Positions 25,390 to 33,700 of a DNA stretch of 64,000 bases are shown here, one piece after another; position 1 is the stretch's first letter, and each line of letters starts with the position of its first letter. The DNA is from Pseudomonas viridiflava (GTDB lineage: Bacteria > Pseudomonadota > Gammaproteobacteria > Pseudomonadales > Pseudomonadaceae). The notes beneath the pieces were generated by a model. The model had not been told where the DNA came from. It was given only the letters and a program-made list of their open reading frames with translations, and ran no database searches. The stretch is taken from positions 583,400 to 647,399 of the forward strand of contig UVIF01000002.1 of NCBI GenBank assembly GCA_900596015.1. The letters are read 5' to 3'. The translations under genes and the position numbers were made by a program.

Positions 25390-25426
25390 AAAAAAAGCCC
25401 CGAGGCTATAAGCACTCGGGGCTTTT
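25390..25426 (-). terminator. Rho-independent terminator after tRNA-Ser
   Basis: On the minus strand, AAAAGCCCCGAG and CTCGGGGCTTTT flank a 10-base loop and are followed by further T residues. It lies about 8 bp past the CCA end of the tRNA. Confidence 0.9.
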
Positions 25427-25433
25427 CAAATAA

Positions 25434-25523
25434 TGGCGGAGAGATAGGGATTCGAACCCTAGGTACCGGTGAAGGTACAACGGATTTCGAATCCGTCCCA
25501 TTCGGCCACTCTGGCATCTCTCC
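25434..25523 (-). tRNA. tRNA-Ser, anticodon CGA
   Basis: A 90-nt class II tRNA. The acceptor stem GGAGAGA pairs with TCTCTCC; the anticodon loop reads ATTCGAAAT, giving CGA; there is a long variable arm (around TTGTACCTTCACCGGTACC) and a TTCGAATC T-loop; CCA is encoded. It lies downstream of purC on the same strand. Confidence 0.95.
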
Positions 25524-25616
25524 AACGGCGCGAATCATACCAGCGTCTGCGCCAAACGCGAAGCCCCTGATGCAAAATAATTTGCGAATTCAGGCGCTTG
25601 CGCGTCTGCAGCGGTG

Positions 25617-26330
25617 TTACAGCGGCACGCCCAGGCGGTTGGCGACTTCTTCGTAGGCTTCGATGACGTCGCCCAGACCCTGGCGGAAGCGGTCCTTGTC
25701 CATTTTCTTGCGGGTGTCCTTGTCCCACAGACGGCAGCCGTCGGGGCTGAATTCGTCGCCCAGGACGATAGAGCCGTCGCTGAACACGCCGAACTCGAGC
25801 TTGAAGTCGACCAGCAGCAGGCCGGCGTCGTCGAACAGCTTGGTCAGCACGTCGTTGACCTTGAGCGACAGCTCTTTCATTTTCGCCAGTTGCTCGGCGG
25901 TGCCCCAGCCGAACGCCACGACGTGGGATTCGTTGATGAACGGGTCACCCTTGGCGTCGTCCTTGAGGAACAGCTCGAAGGTGTACGGGTTCAGCTTCAT
26001 GCCCTCTTCGACGCCCAGGCGCTTGACCAGGCTGCCGGCGGCGTAGTTGCGCACCACGCATTCGACCGGAATCATGTCGAGCTTCTTGACCAGCACTTCG
26101 TTGTCGGCCAGCAGCTTGTCGAATTGGGTCGGGATGCCGGCGGCTTCCAGTTTCTGCATGATGAAGGCGTTGAACTTGTTGTTCACCATGCCCTTGCGGT
26201 CGAGCTGTTCGATACGCTTGCCGTCGAACGCCGAGGTGTCGTTGCGAAACAGCAGGATCAAGCGGTCGGCGTCGTCGGTCTTGTACACCGACTTGGCTTT
26301 GCCGCGGTAGAGTTCTTCACGTTTTTCCAT
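25617..26330 (-). CDS. purC: Phosphoribosylaminoimidazole-succinocarboxamide synthase (SAICAR synthetase)
   Basis: A 237-residue enzyme of purine synthesis that joins aspartate to CAIR using [57 protein letters not shown] and [28 protein letters not shown] are hallmark segments of bacterial PurC, and the length is standard. It is the last gene of the dapA-bamC-MBL-purC series on the minus strand. Confidence 0.97.
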   Translation of the reverse strand: MEKREELYRGKAKSVYKTDDADRLILLFRNDTSAFDGKRIEQLDRKGMVNNKFNAFIMQKLEAAGIPTQFDKLLADNEVLVKKLDMIPVECVVRNYAAGSLVKRLGVEEGMKLNPYTFELFLKDDAKGDPFINESHVVAFGWGTAEQLAKMKELSLKVNDVLTKLFDDAGLLLVDFKLEFGVFSDGSIVLGDEFSPDGCRLWDKDTRKKMDKDRFRQGLGDVIEAYEEVANRLGVPL

Positions 26331-26378
26331 GATGGGCTCCGCTTGCTAAAAGTATGGGCTAGGCGCCCCTTTGGGACG

Positions 26379-27137
26379 CTAGGCGATGTGGCGCCAGTCG
26401 AGCCCTGAGTCTTGGTCGGCCAGTTGCAGCCAGTCCGCGTCGCACCCCAGGGTGTCGACGAAGCATTGCCGGGCCAGCTGCGGCAGGTTGTTCTTGCTGC
26501 TCAGGTGGGCCAGCACCAGGTGTTGCAGGTTCTGCCAGCCCAACTGCGCCACCAGGCCGGCTGCCTGGTGATTGTTCAAATGGCCCCAGTCACCGCCAAC
26601 GCGCTGCTTGAGAAAATAAGGGTAGTGCCCACGGGCAAGCATGTCGCGGCAGTGGTTGCTTTCGATCATCAGAGCATCCAGGCCCTGGTAGTGGTCACGC
26701 ACCCTGGCGCAATGGGAGCCCAGGTCGGTCAACAGGCCGAAGCGTCGCTTGCCGTCGCTGAACACGTACTGGGTAGGCTCCAGGGCGTCGTGGGCCACGG
26801 CAACCACTTCGATCCGCAACGCACCGATTTCCAGCACGTCGCCACAGCGCACATGGGTACGTACCGGCACCGGCTTGCGCAGGCCGCGCTCGGTGCCGAG
26901 GCTCATGTAGACGGGCACACCATGGCGGCGCGCCAGCAGCTCCACGCCATGCACATGGTCGGCATGTTCGTGAGTTACCAGCACGGCGCTCAATTGCGCG
27001 GCGCTCAGGCCCAGGCGGGCCAGCCGACGTTCGGTTTCGCGCAGAGAGAAACCGCAATCGACCAGCACATGGGTGTCTTCGCTGCTGATCAGCGTGCCAT
27101 TCCCTTGGCTACCGCTGCCGAGAACGGCAAAACGCAT
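26379..27137 (-). CDS. MBL-fold metallohydrolase (WalJ/YycJ-like)
   Basis: A 252-residue metallo-beta-lactamase-fold hydrolase. THEHADHVHG is the metal-binding H-x-H-x-D-H motif (about residues 55-60), MIESNHCRDML and AHLSSKNN match the downstream signatures of the YycJ/WalJ group. Its partner and substrate in Pseudomonas are not established. It lies 3 bp after bamC and 48 bp before purC in the same operon. Confidence 0.9.
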   Translation of the reverse strand: MRFAVLGSGSQGNGTLISSEDTHVLVDCGFSLRETERRLARLGLSAAQLSAVLVTHEHADHVHGVELLARRHGVPVYMSLGTERGLRKPVPVRTHVRCGDVLEIGALRIEVVAVAHDALEPTQYVFSDGKRRFGLLTDLGSHCARVRDHYQGLDALMIESNHCRDMLARGHYPYFLKQRVGGDWGHLNNHQAAGLVAQLGWQNLQHLVLAHLSSKNNLPQLARQCFVDTLGCDADWLQLADQDSGLDWRHIA

Positions 27138-27140
27138 CGC

Positions 27141-28259
27141 TTAACCCAGGTTGTCTTGAATCACACCCAACACGCGGCGGGCAACATCTGCCGGGGCCAC
27201 GGTGTTGATGTTCTTCTCGACGGTAACCTGGACGCTGTCGCCCACCTTGCTCAGGCGCACCTGATAACGCTCGGCGCGGGCTTCGATTTCTTCCTTGCTC
27301 GGCGCATTGCCGAACACGCGGCTGAAGAAGCCGGGCTTGTCGTCGGCGCGCTGGGCGGATTCGGCAACGTTGATGTAGTACAGGCCCAGGCTGCGGTTGA
27401 TGTCTTCGATGCGCCACTGGCCCTGCTCCAGGGCACGGCCCACGCTGGACCAGGCACGGTCCAGGTCGGCACCGACGTTGAGCACCGGGTTGCCGCTGCC
27501 GTCTTCGCTCATGGCCACACGGCTGGGCGCGTCGAAATCACGCGCGGCAACCAGAGATACGGAGCCACCGCGCTCCGAGTCGCGGGTCATGCTGGCGAGC
27601 ATCTGGTCGACCAGGATCGAGTCCAGGCCGGTGTTCACCGAGCGCGCCGGGAAATCGGGCTCGGTGCTGCTGCCGGCCGGGCGCTCGACGCTGACCACGT
27701 AGATTTCGCTGCTGTTGCGCTGCACGCCTGGTTCGATGCGCACGCGCACGCGGGTTTCGCTTGCACTGGAGGTGGTAGCGCCGCTCAGGCGCTGTGCCAT
27801 GGACGCGGAGAGCTCGTCGAAGCGCTGCCAGGTGGTGGTGAATTCACCGGTTTGCGGACGGTCTTCGGCGATGCGGAAACCGTTGTCCTCGAAGAACTGG
27901 TGAGCGATCGGCCAGACTTCGGCAGGCGCACGTTGGGCCATGATCCAGCGGTTTTCACCGCTGCGCTGCAGCGAGAAATCACTGGCCTGCGCAGCCACCT
28001 GCAAAGGCAGTGGGCGCGGCACTTCGAATTCGGAGGCCTTGGCGTTATCGTCGGCGACGTTGCGCGGGATCGGCAGCAGCGGATCCAGACGCTTGTCGGT
28101 TTGCACGCCGGGCGGCAGTTGCATCGGGGCGGTTTGGGTCGCCTCGAGGTAATCATTGCCACGATCGCGGAAGTAACCGTTTTCGCCCCAGAGCCACCCG
28201 CAACCGCTGGTGCTCGAAATGACCAAGGCAAGGGCAGAAAGGCCAGCCAATCGCTTCAT
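27141..28259 (-). CDS. bamC: Outer membrane assembly lipoprotein BamC
   Basis: A 372-residue lipoprotein of the BAM complex, which inserts beta-barrel proteins in the outer membrane. The signal peptide [20 protein letters not shown] ends with the lipid-accepting Cys at 20; [23 protein letters not shown] is the conserved unstructured N-terminus that contacts BamD. Two helix-grip domains follow. It lies 17 bp after dapA, the usual dapA-bamC linkage. Confidence 0.95.
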   Translation of the reverse strand: MKRLAGLSALALVISSTSGCGWLWGENGYFRDRGNDYLEATQTAPMQLPPGVQTDKRLDPLLPIPRNVADDNAKASEFEVPRPLPLQVAAQASDFSLQRSGENRWIMAQRAPAEVWPIAHQFFEDNGFRIAEDRPQTGEFTTTWQRFDELSASMAQRLSGATTSSASETRVRVRIEPGVQRNSSEIYVVSVERPAGSSTEPDFPARSVNTGLDSILVDQMLASMTRDSERGGSVSLVAARDFDAPSRVAMSEDGSGNPVLNVGADLDRAWSSVGRALEQGQWRIEDINRSLGLYYINVAESAQRADDKPGFFSRVFGNAPSKEEIEARAERYQVRLSKVGDSVQVTVEKNINTVAPADVARRVLGVIQDNLG

Positions 28260-28276
28260 GCGTCTTACTTCCTCAA

Positions 28277-29155
28277 TTAAACCAGGACGCCGGACTGGCG
28301 CAGGGCCTGCCGCAGCGGTTCATGACAGGTGGCGCTCAACCAGGTGAGCGGCAGGCGAATGCCTTCGGGCATCAAGCCCATTTCATGCAACGCCCATTTG
28401 ACCGGAATCGGGTTGGCTTCCAGGAACAGGTTCTTGTGCAGCGGCATCAGCTTGTCGTTGATGGCGCGGGCCAGTTCGGCCTCGCCCTTCAACGCCGCAT
28501 TGCACAGGTCGGCCATGGCGCGCGGGGCGACGTTGGCGGTGACCGAAATATTGCCCTTGCCACCCAGCAGGATGAGCTCGACGGCAGTGGGATCATCACC
28601 GGACAGCACGAGGAAGTCGCTGTCGACACGGCTGATGATGTCCTTGGCACGGGCCAGGTCGCCGGTGGCTTCCTTGATGCCGATGATGTTGGGCACGCTG
28701 GAAAGGCGCACGACGGTGTCGGCCAGCATGTCGCAGGCGGTGCGGCCAGGAACGTTGTAGAGGATCTGCGGAATGTCGACGGCTTCGGCGATGTGCTTGA
28801 AGTGCTGGTACAGGCCTTCCTGGGTCGGCTTGTTGTAGTACGGCGTGACCAGCAGGCAGGCATCGGCGCCGGCCTTCTTGGCATTGCGGGTCAGCTCGAC
28901 GGCCTCGCGGGTGGAATTGGCGCCGGTGCCGGCGATGACCGGGATGCGCCCGTTCACCTGCTTGACCACGTGCTCGATGACCTTGATGTGTTCTTCGTAG
29001 TCGAGCGTCGCCGATTCGCCGGTGGTGCCGACCGCGACGATGGCATGGGTGCCCTCCTTCAGATGGAAGTCCACCAGTTTGCTCAGGCTGTCCCAGTCCA
29101 GACGCCCTTGGGCGTCCATGGGTGTGACCAGTGCCACCATACTGCCCGCAATCAT
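28277..29155 (-). CDS. dapA: 4-Hydroxy-tetrahydrodipicolinate synthase
   Basis: A 292-residue TIM-barrel aldolase that condenses pyruvate and aspartate semialdehyde, the first committed step to lysine and [17 protein letters not shown] is the substrate loop, [10 protein letters not shown] holds the catalytic Tyr and Arg, and GIKEATGDL carries the Schiff-base Lys. The start [13 protein letters not shown] at 29155 replaces the longer open frame. It heads the operon with bamC. The 331-bp spacer to gcvR shows no further gene or clear motif. Confidence 0.97.
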   Translation of the reverse strand: MIAGSMVALVTPMDAQGRLDWDSLSKLVDFHLKEGTHAIVAVGTTGESATLDYEEHIKVIEHVVKQVNGRIPVIAGTGANSTREAVELTRNAKKAGADACLLVTPYYNKPTQEGLYQHFKHIAEAVDIPQILYNVPGRTACDMLADTVVRLSSVPNIIGIKEATGDLARAKDIISRVDSDFLVLSGDDPTAVELILLGGKGNISVTANVAPRAMADLCNAALKGEAELARAINDKLMPLHKNLFLEANPIPVKWALHEMGLMPEGIRLPLTWLSATCHEPLRQALRQSGVLV

Positions 29156-29486
29156 GCAACCGCTCCTGCCGGAAAAAGAGAGCGGTAATGGTACTGGCGC
29201 TATCCACCTTGCACAAGCGAAGTACCACGCCGCGAGCATTCCCCTTGGCGCCGGTTTTCTATACCCTTTCAGACTTTGATCGGCAGGGGTTGCCTTTCTT
29301 GCCTGGTCATCGCCTGCCGTAACGGCGCTTCGAACCCCGTCCCTGAGCCTTGCCACCTGGCTTTGCCCCGTATTTGCGGGCATTGCCAGGCGGTCGGCTG
29401 GGGTACGCACGAGGTACGGCGCAGGCCTTGAACCAGTCATCCGGCCCCTTGACGCCGCCGACCGCTCATCGCTTTAGGAATGCTGC

Positions 29487-30047
29487 ATGTCCACCCCCAC
29501 AGTTCGCGAACAATTCCTCGTCATCAGCGCCCTGGGCCGCAATCCCATGGAACTGACCAATGTACTGTGCCGCGCGGCCCACGACGCCCGCTGCTCGGTG
29601 TCCACCTCGCGCCTGACCCGCCACGGCGAATACAGCGCCCTGGTGCTGCAGGTGGCAGGCAACTGGGACGCCCTGGCGCGCCTGGAAACCAGCCTGGCCT
29701 CGCTGGCCAAGAAGCACGACTTCACGGTCAGCCTGGTGCGCAGCGCCACCCTCGACAGCCGCCCGCAGGCGCTGCCGTACGTGGCCTACGTCAGTTCGGC
29801 GTACCGCTCGGACATCATCAACGAGCTGTGCCAGTTCTTCATCGACCACAACGTCGAACTGGAGAACCTGACATGCGACACCTACCAGGCGCCGCAGACC
29901 GGTGGCACCATGCTCAACGCCACGTTTACCGTGACACTGCCCGCCGGCGTGCAGATCAGCTGGTTGCGCGACCAGTTCCTGGACTTCGCCGATGCCTTGA
30001 ACCTCGATGCGCTGATCGAACCCTGGCGCCCACAGAACCCCATGTAA
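29487..30047 (+). CDS. gcvR: Glycine cleavage system transcriptional repressor
   Basis: A 186-residue protein with two ACT domains: REQFLVISALGRNPMELTNVLCRAAHDARC and AYVSSAYRSDIINELCQFFIDHNVELENL. E. coli GcvR binds glycine and represses gcv through GcvA. The start was chosen at MSTPTVREQF. It is 10 bp upstream of bcp, as commonly found in Pseudomonas. Confidence 0.9.
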   Translation: MSTPTVREQFLVISALGRNPMELTNVLCRAAHDARCSVSTSRLTRHGEYSALVLQVAGNWDALARLETSLASLAKKHDFTVSLVRSATLDSRPQALPYVAYVSSAYRSDIINELCQFFIDHNVELENLTCDTYQAPQTGGTMLNATFTVTLPAGVQISWLRDQFLDFADALNLDALIEPWRPQNPM

Positions 30048-30057
30048 GGACTGACCG

Positions 30058-30531
30058 ATGGCTGTCGCTCTCAATGAACCTGTAGCCGATTTCCAAGCCC
30101 AGGCCACCAGCGGCCAGAGCGTCCGCCTGAGCGAGCTCAAGGGTCGCCAGGTGGTGGTCTACTTCTACCCCAAGGACAGCACGCCGGGCTGCACCACCCA
30201 GGGCCAGGATTTCCGTGACCTGCTCGAGCAGTTCAAGGCCGCCGACACCGAAGTGTTCGGGGTGTCGCGCGACGGGCTCAAGTCCCACGAGAATTTCAAG
30301 GCCAAGCAGGGCTTCACCTTCGAACTGATCAGCGATCAGGACGAGGCGTTGTGCCAGCTGTTCGACGTGATCAAGTTGAAGAAGCTGTATGGCAAGGAAT
30401 ACCTGGGCGTGGATCGCAGCACTTTCCTGATCGACCGGGACGGTGTGTTGCGCCAGGAATGGCGTGGCGTGAAGGTGCCGGGGCATGTGCAGAGCGTGCT
30501 GGAGGCGGCACAGGCGTTGAGCAAGGGTTGA
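30058..30531 (+). CDS. bcp: Thioredoxin-dependent peroxiredoxin, Bcp/PrxQ type
   Basis: A 157-residue peroxiredoxin that reduces hydroperoxides. The peroxidatic Cys is C45 in KDSTPGCTTQGQDF. Position 50, where many Bcp proteins have the resolving Cys (TPGCTxEACDF), is Gln, so this is a form lacking that resolving Cys. VFGVSRDGLKSHENF and FELISDQDEALCQLFDV are standard. It is probably cotranscribed with gcvR. Confidence 0.94.
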   Translation: MAVALNEPVADFQAQATSGQSVRLSELKGRQVVVYFYPKDSTPGCTTQGQDFRDLLEQFKAADTEVFGVSRDGLKSHENFKAKQGFTFELISDQDEALCQLFDVIKLKKLYGKEYLGVDRSTFLIDRDGVLRQEWRGVKVPGHVQSVLEAAQALSKG

Positions 30532-30546
30532 GAGAGGGTTGGGTTT

Positions 30547-30606
30547 CTCGCGGCTGCTGACCGCTCCTGCACCGATCGTGTGTAGGAGCGGTCAGCGGCC
30601 GCGAAG
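30547..30606. repeat. Paired inverted REP-like element (AGGAGCGGTC family)
   Basis: GCTGACCGCTCCTGCA faces TGTAGGAGCGGTCAGC, with CGCGGC/GCCGCG extensions, between the convergent bcp and AI-2E permease genes. It belongs to the same family as the copies at 6.84 and 50.5 kb. Confidence 0.8.
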
Positions 30607-30620
30607 GCCGCGCCGCAGTC

Positions 30621-31691
30621 TCAGAGCATCGGCGCCACGGTGGGTTCCTGCCGCGGCCAAGCATCGAGCACGGCTTTGAACAAGGTCGCCAGGGGAATGG
30701 CGAAGAAGATCCCCCAGAACCCCCACAGCCCGCCGAACAGCAACACCGCGCAGATGATCGCCACCGGGTGCAGGTTCACCGCCTCGGAGAACAGCAGCGG
30801 CACCAACACGTTGCCGTCCAGGGTCTGGATGATGCCGTACACCACCATCAGGTAGATGAACTGGTCGCCCCACCCCCACTGGAACAGCGCGATCAGGGTC
30901 ACCGGCACGGTCACCACCACGGCGCCCACGTAGGGCACCACCACCGACAAGCCTACCAGCAGGGCCAACAGCGCTGCATAGTTCAAGCCCAGCGCGACGA
31001 ACGCGATGTAGGTCACCACACCGCAGATGAAGATCTCGATGACCTTGCCACGGATGTAATTGGCGATCTGCCGGTTCATCTCCTGTGCCACCCGGGTCAG
31101 CAGCGCCCGCTCGCGAGGCAGGTAACCGCTGACCCAGCGGCCGATCATCACTCGGTCCTTGAGAAAGAAGAACACCAGAATAGGCACCAGCACGAAATAG
31201 ATCATGATGTTGACCAGCAGCGGCAGGCTGGACAGCGAAAAGGTCAGTGCCCACTGGCCGAACTTGCCGATCTCGCCGCGCGCCGCTTCGATGGCCTGCA
31301 GCACCTGTTCGTCGCTGACCAGGTGCGGATAGCGCTCGGGCAGCAGCAACAGCAGTGACTGCCACTTGCCCAGCATCCCGGGCAGCTCGTTGAACAGCGT
31401 GATCAACTGGTGCCAGAGCAGCGGCACGAGCACCAGCATGAACAGCGCCAGCGCACCCATGAACAGCGCGAACACCGCTCCCACCGCCACGCCCGAAGGC
31501 ACCCGCAAGCGCTCCAGGAAATTGACCAGGCCCTGCATGAGAAACGCCAGCACCATCCCTGCCAGCACCGGCGCCAGCATGCCACCCAGGGTCAGCACGG
31601 CGGTGAACGCCAGCACCAGCAGCACCGCCAGGACGACGGCCTCTTCGTCGGAGAAGTAACGCTGGATCCAGTTGCGTAACACTTTGAACAT
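30621..31691 (-). CDS. AI-2E family transporter / PerM-like permease
   Basis: A 356-residue polytopic membrane protein starting at MFKVLRNWIQRYFSDEEAV. The helical pairs, the RLRVPSGVAVGAVFALFMG segment and the C-terminal VPYVGAVVVTVPVTLIALFQWG and ILVPLLFSEAVNLHPV match the UPF0118/AI-2E transporter family (TqsA, PerM, YdiK). Many members export small ions or solutes, so an AI-2 function is not implied. Confidence 0.9.
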   Translation of the reverse strand: MFKVLRNWIQRYFSDEEAVVLAVLLVLAFTAVLTLGGMLAPVLAGMVLAFLMQGLVNFLERLRVPSGVAVGAVFALFMGALALFMLVLVPLLWHQLITLFNELPGMLGKWQSLLLLLPERYPHLVSDEQVLQAIEAARGEIGKFGQWALTFSLSSLPLLVNIMIYFVLVPILVFFFLKDRVMIGRWVSGYLPRERALLTRVAQEMNRQIANYIRGKVIEIFICGVVTYIAFVALGLNYAALLALLVGLSVVVPYVGAVVVTVPVTLIALFQWGWGDQFIYLMVVYGIIQTLDGNVLVPLLFSEAVNLHPVAIICAVLLFGGLWGFWGIFFAIPLATLFKAVLDAWPRQEPTVAPML

Positions 31692-31731
31692 TGAAATTCC
31701 CTTGAATGGCCCAGCTACCGAAGGTGGTGGC

Positions 31732-31971
31732 TCAGGCCTTGCGCAACCAATACGAGTAGACCCCGTCCAGCGCCTGTTCATGTAACAGCGCGTGACCTGC
31801 CAACGTGGCGAACGAACGGAAGTCGCGCTGCGAGCCGGCGTCCGTGGCAATCACCTTCAATACCGCGCCGGTGGCCATACGGTTCAGTTCCAGCTTGGCC
31901 TTGAGCAGTGGCAACGGGCAATTAAGACCGCTGGTGTCCAGCTCGACGTCACATTCGGGCGCATCGCTCAT
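31732..31971 (-). CDS. TusA-family sulfurtransferase
   Basis: A 79-residue SirA/TusA-like protein with the CPxP motif at C18 (TSGLNCPLPLLKAK), the sulfur-carrier cysteine. GGAGAAG precedes the ATG. It lies 40 bp upstream of the AI-2E family gene on the same strand. It may be a TusA paralogue delivering sulfur to tRNA thiolation or another acceptor; no tusBCDE genes are near. Confidence 0.88.
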   Translation of the reverse strand: MSDAPECDVELDTSGLNCPLPLLKAKLELNRMATGAVLKVIATDAGSQRDFRSFATLAGHALLHEQALDGVYSYWLRKA

Positions 31972-32116
31972 CAATATCTTCTCCAGGCCAAGGATGCCGT
32001 GATGCTGCCTCGATCCCGGCAGCCAGCGGCGCGACAGGATAACCCAAGGCCGGCGCCTCTGGTGGTCATCGGATGGGGCGGCTACAGTAGGGCCTTTCAT
32101 CTGCCGAGCTCAGTGC

Positions 32117-33550
32117 ATGCCCTTTCTGCGCCCTACCCTGCTGACACTTGCCTGCCTGCTGGCACTGCCGGGCCACGCCAGCGATCTGCCGTCCCTTGGC
32201 GACGCCAGCTCCGCGATCGTCTCGCCCCAGCAGGAGCATCAGTTGGGTCGCGCCTGGCTGAGCCTGCTGCGCGGTCAGGTCAAACAGCTCAATGACCCGC
32301 AGCTGAAGAATTTCGTCGAAACCAGCGTGTATCGACTTTCCGAAACCAGCCAGCTGAACGACCGGCGGCTGGAGTTCATCCTGATCGACAGCAAAGAGCT
32401 CAATGCCTTCGCCGCGCCAGGAGGCATCGTCGGGGTCAACGGCGGGTTGTTCTTCAATGCCCAGACCGAGGGCGAGTACATCGGTGTGCTGGCCCACGAA
32501 CTGGCGCACTTGTCGCAGCGCCACTTCGCTCGCGGGGTCGAGGCTCAGCAGCGCATGCAGCTGCCGATGATGGCGGCGCTGCTGGCGGGCATCGTGATCG
32601 CCGCCTCCGGTGCCGGTGACGCCGGCATTGCGGCAATCGCCGGCAGCCAGGCGGCCGCGATCCAGGAGCAGCGACGCTTCTCCCGGCAGAATGAGGAAGA
32701 GGCCGACCGCATCGGCATCATCAACATGGAAAAGGCCGGCTATGACCCGCGCAATATGCCGACCATGTTCGAACGGCTAATGCGCCAGTACCGTTTCGAT
32801 GCACGGCCGCCGGAATTCCTTCTGACTCACCCGGTCAGCGAATCGCGTATCGCCGACACGCGCAACCGCGCCGAGCAGGCCGCCAAAGGGGGCAAGGAAG
32901 ACAGCCTGTGGTACCAACTGATGCGCGCGCGGGTGCAGCTGTACTACGAAGAAACCCCAGGGCTGGCGGCCAAGCGCTTCCGCGCGCAGCTGGATGAGAA
33001 CCCCAATGCGCTGCCCGCGCGCTATGGCTTGGCACTGGCTCAGGTCAAGGCTGGCCAACTCAACGAAGCACGAGAGAACCTCAAGCAGCTGCTGGCCAAG
33101 CAGCCGGACGACATCACTTTCAACCTGGCGCAGGTCGATCTGGACATCACCAACAACCGAATCCCCGATGCGCAGCAGCGCATCGATCGGCTGGTAACGC
33201 AGTATCCCGGCAACTACCCGATCAACCAGAAGCGGGTCGATGTGCTGCTCAAGCAGAACCGCATGGCAGATGCAGAGAAAGCGCTGGAAAACCTGCTAAA
33301 GAACCGCTCGGATGACCCGGACGTGTGGTACCTGATGGCCGAGACGCGCGGGCAGAACGGCAACATCATCGGGCTGCATCAGGCGCGCGCCGAGTTTTTC
33401 GCCTTGGTCGGCGAGTTCGACCAGGCCATCCAGCAACTGGACCTGGCCAAGCGCCGGGCTGCGGACAACTTCCAGCTCGCCTCGCGAATCGATGCACGGC
33501 AACGCGAGTTGATCGAGCAGGATCGGTTGGTCAAGGAAATGCTGCGCTGA
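32117..33550 (+). CDS. Exported M48 metalloprotease with TPR domain (BepA-like)
   Basis: A 477-residue periplasmic zinc protease. A signal peptide ends near PGHASD (residue 21). The HEXXH motif is H127-ELA-H131 (VLAHELAHLSQRHF), and the third ligand Glu lies in QNEEEADRIGI. From about residue 290, helical TPR-type repeats follow (LPARYGLALAQVKAGQLNEARENLKQLL and onward). E. coli BepA degrades misassembled LptD/BAM substrates; the same envelope quality-control role is likely here. Confidence 0.92.
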   Translation: MPFLRPTLLTLACLLALPGHASDLPSLGDASSAIVSPQQEHQLGRAWLSLLRGQVKQLNDPQLKNFVETSVYRLSETSQLNDRRLEFILIDSKELNAFAAPGGIVGVNGGLFFNAQTEGEYIGVLAHELAHLSQRHFARGVEAQQRMQLPMMAALLAGIVIAASGAGDAGIAAIAGSQAAAIQEQRRFSRQNEEEADRIGIINMEKAGYDPRNMPTMFERLMRQYRFDARPPEFLLTHPVSESRIADTRNRAEQAAKGGKEDSLWYQLMRARVQLYYEETPGLAAKRFRAQLDENPNALPARYGLALAQVKAGQLNEARENLKQLLAKQPDDITFNLAQVDLDITNNRIPDAQQRIDRLVTQYPGNYPINQKRVDVLLKQNRMADAEKALENLLKNRSDDPDVWYLMAETRGQNGNIIGLHQARAEFFALVGEFDQAIQQLDLAKRRAADNFQLASRIDARQRELIEQDRLVKEMLR

Positions 33551-33700
33551 AGCCCAGGCGGGCCGAATCGGGCCCGCACGGTCGATCGCAATGAACCGAC
33601 GTATCCGACACATTGATTTTCACATTTTTTTCACGCAACTGCTCTAGCGTCTAGACTTGCTCCAGGTGCGATGAATCTTCCGTGACCGGTGTGAATATCT

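Noticed and set aside
26412..28280. 622-codon plus-strand frame over the MBL and bamC genes
   Set aside because: The His/Gln/Ala-rich translation is typical of an antisense shadow; the minus-strand genes have clear families.
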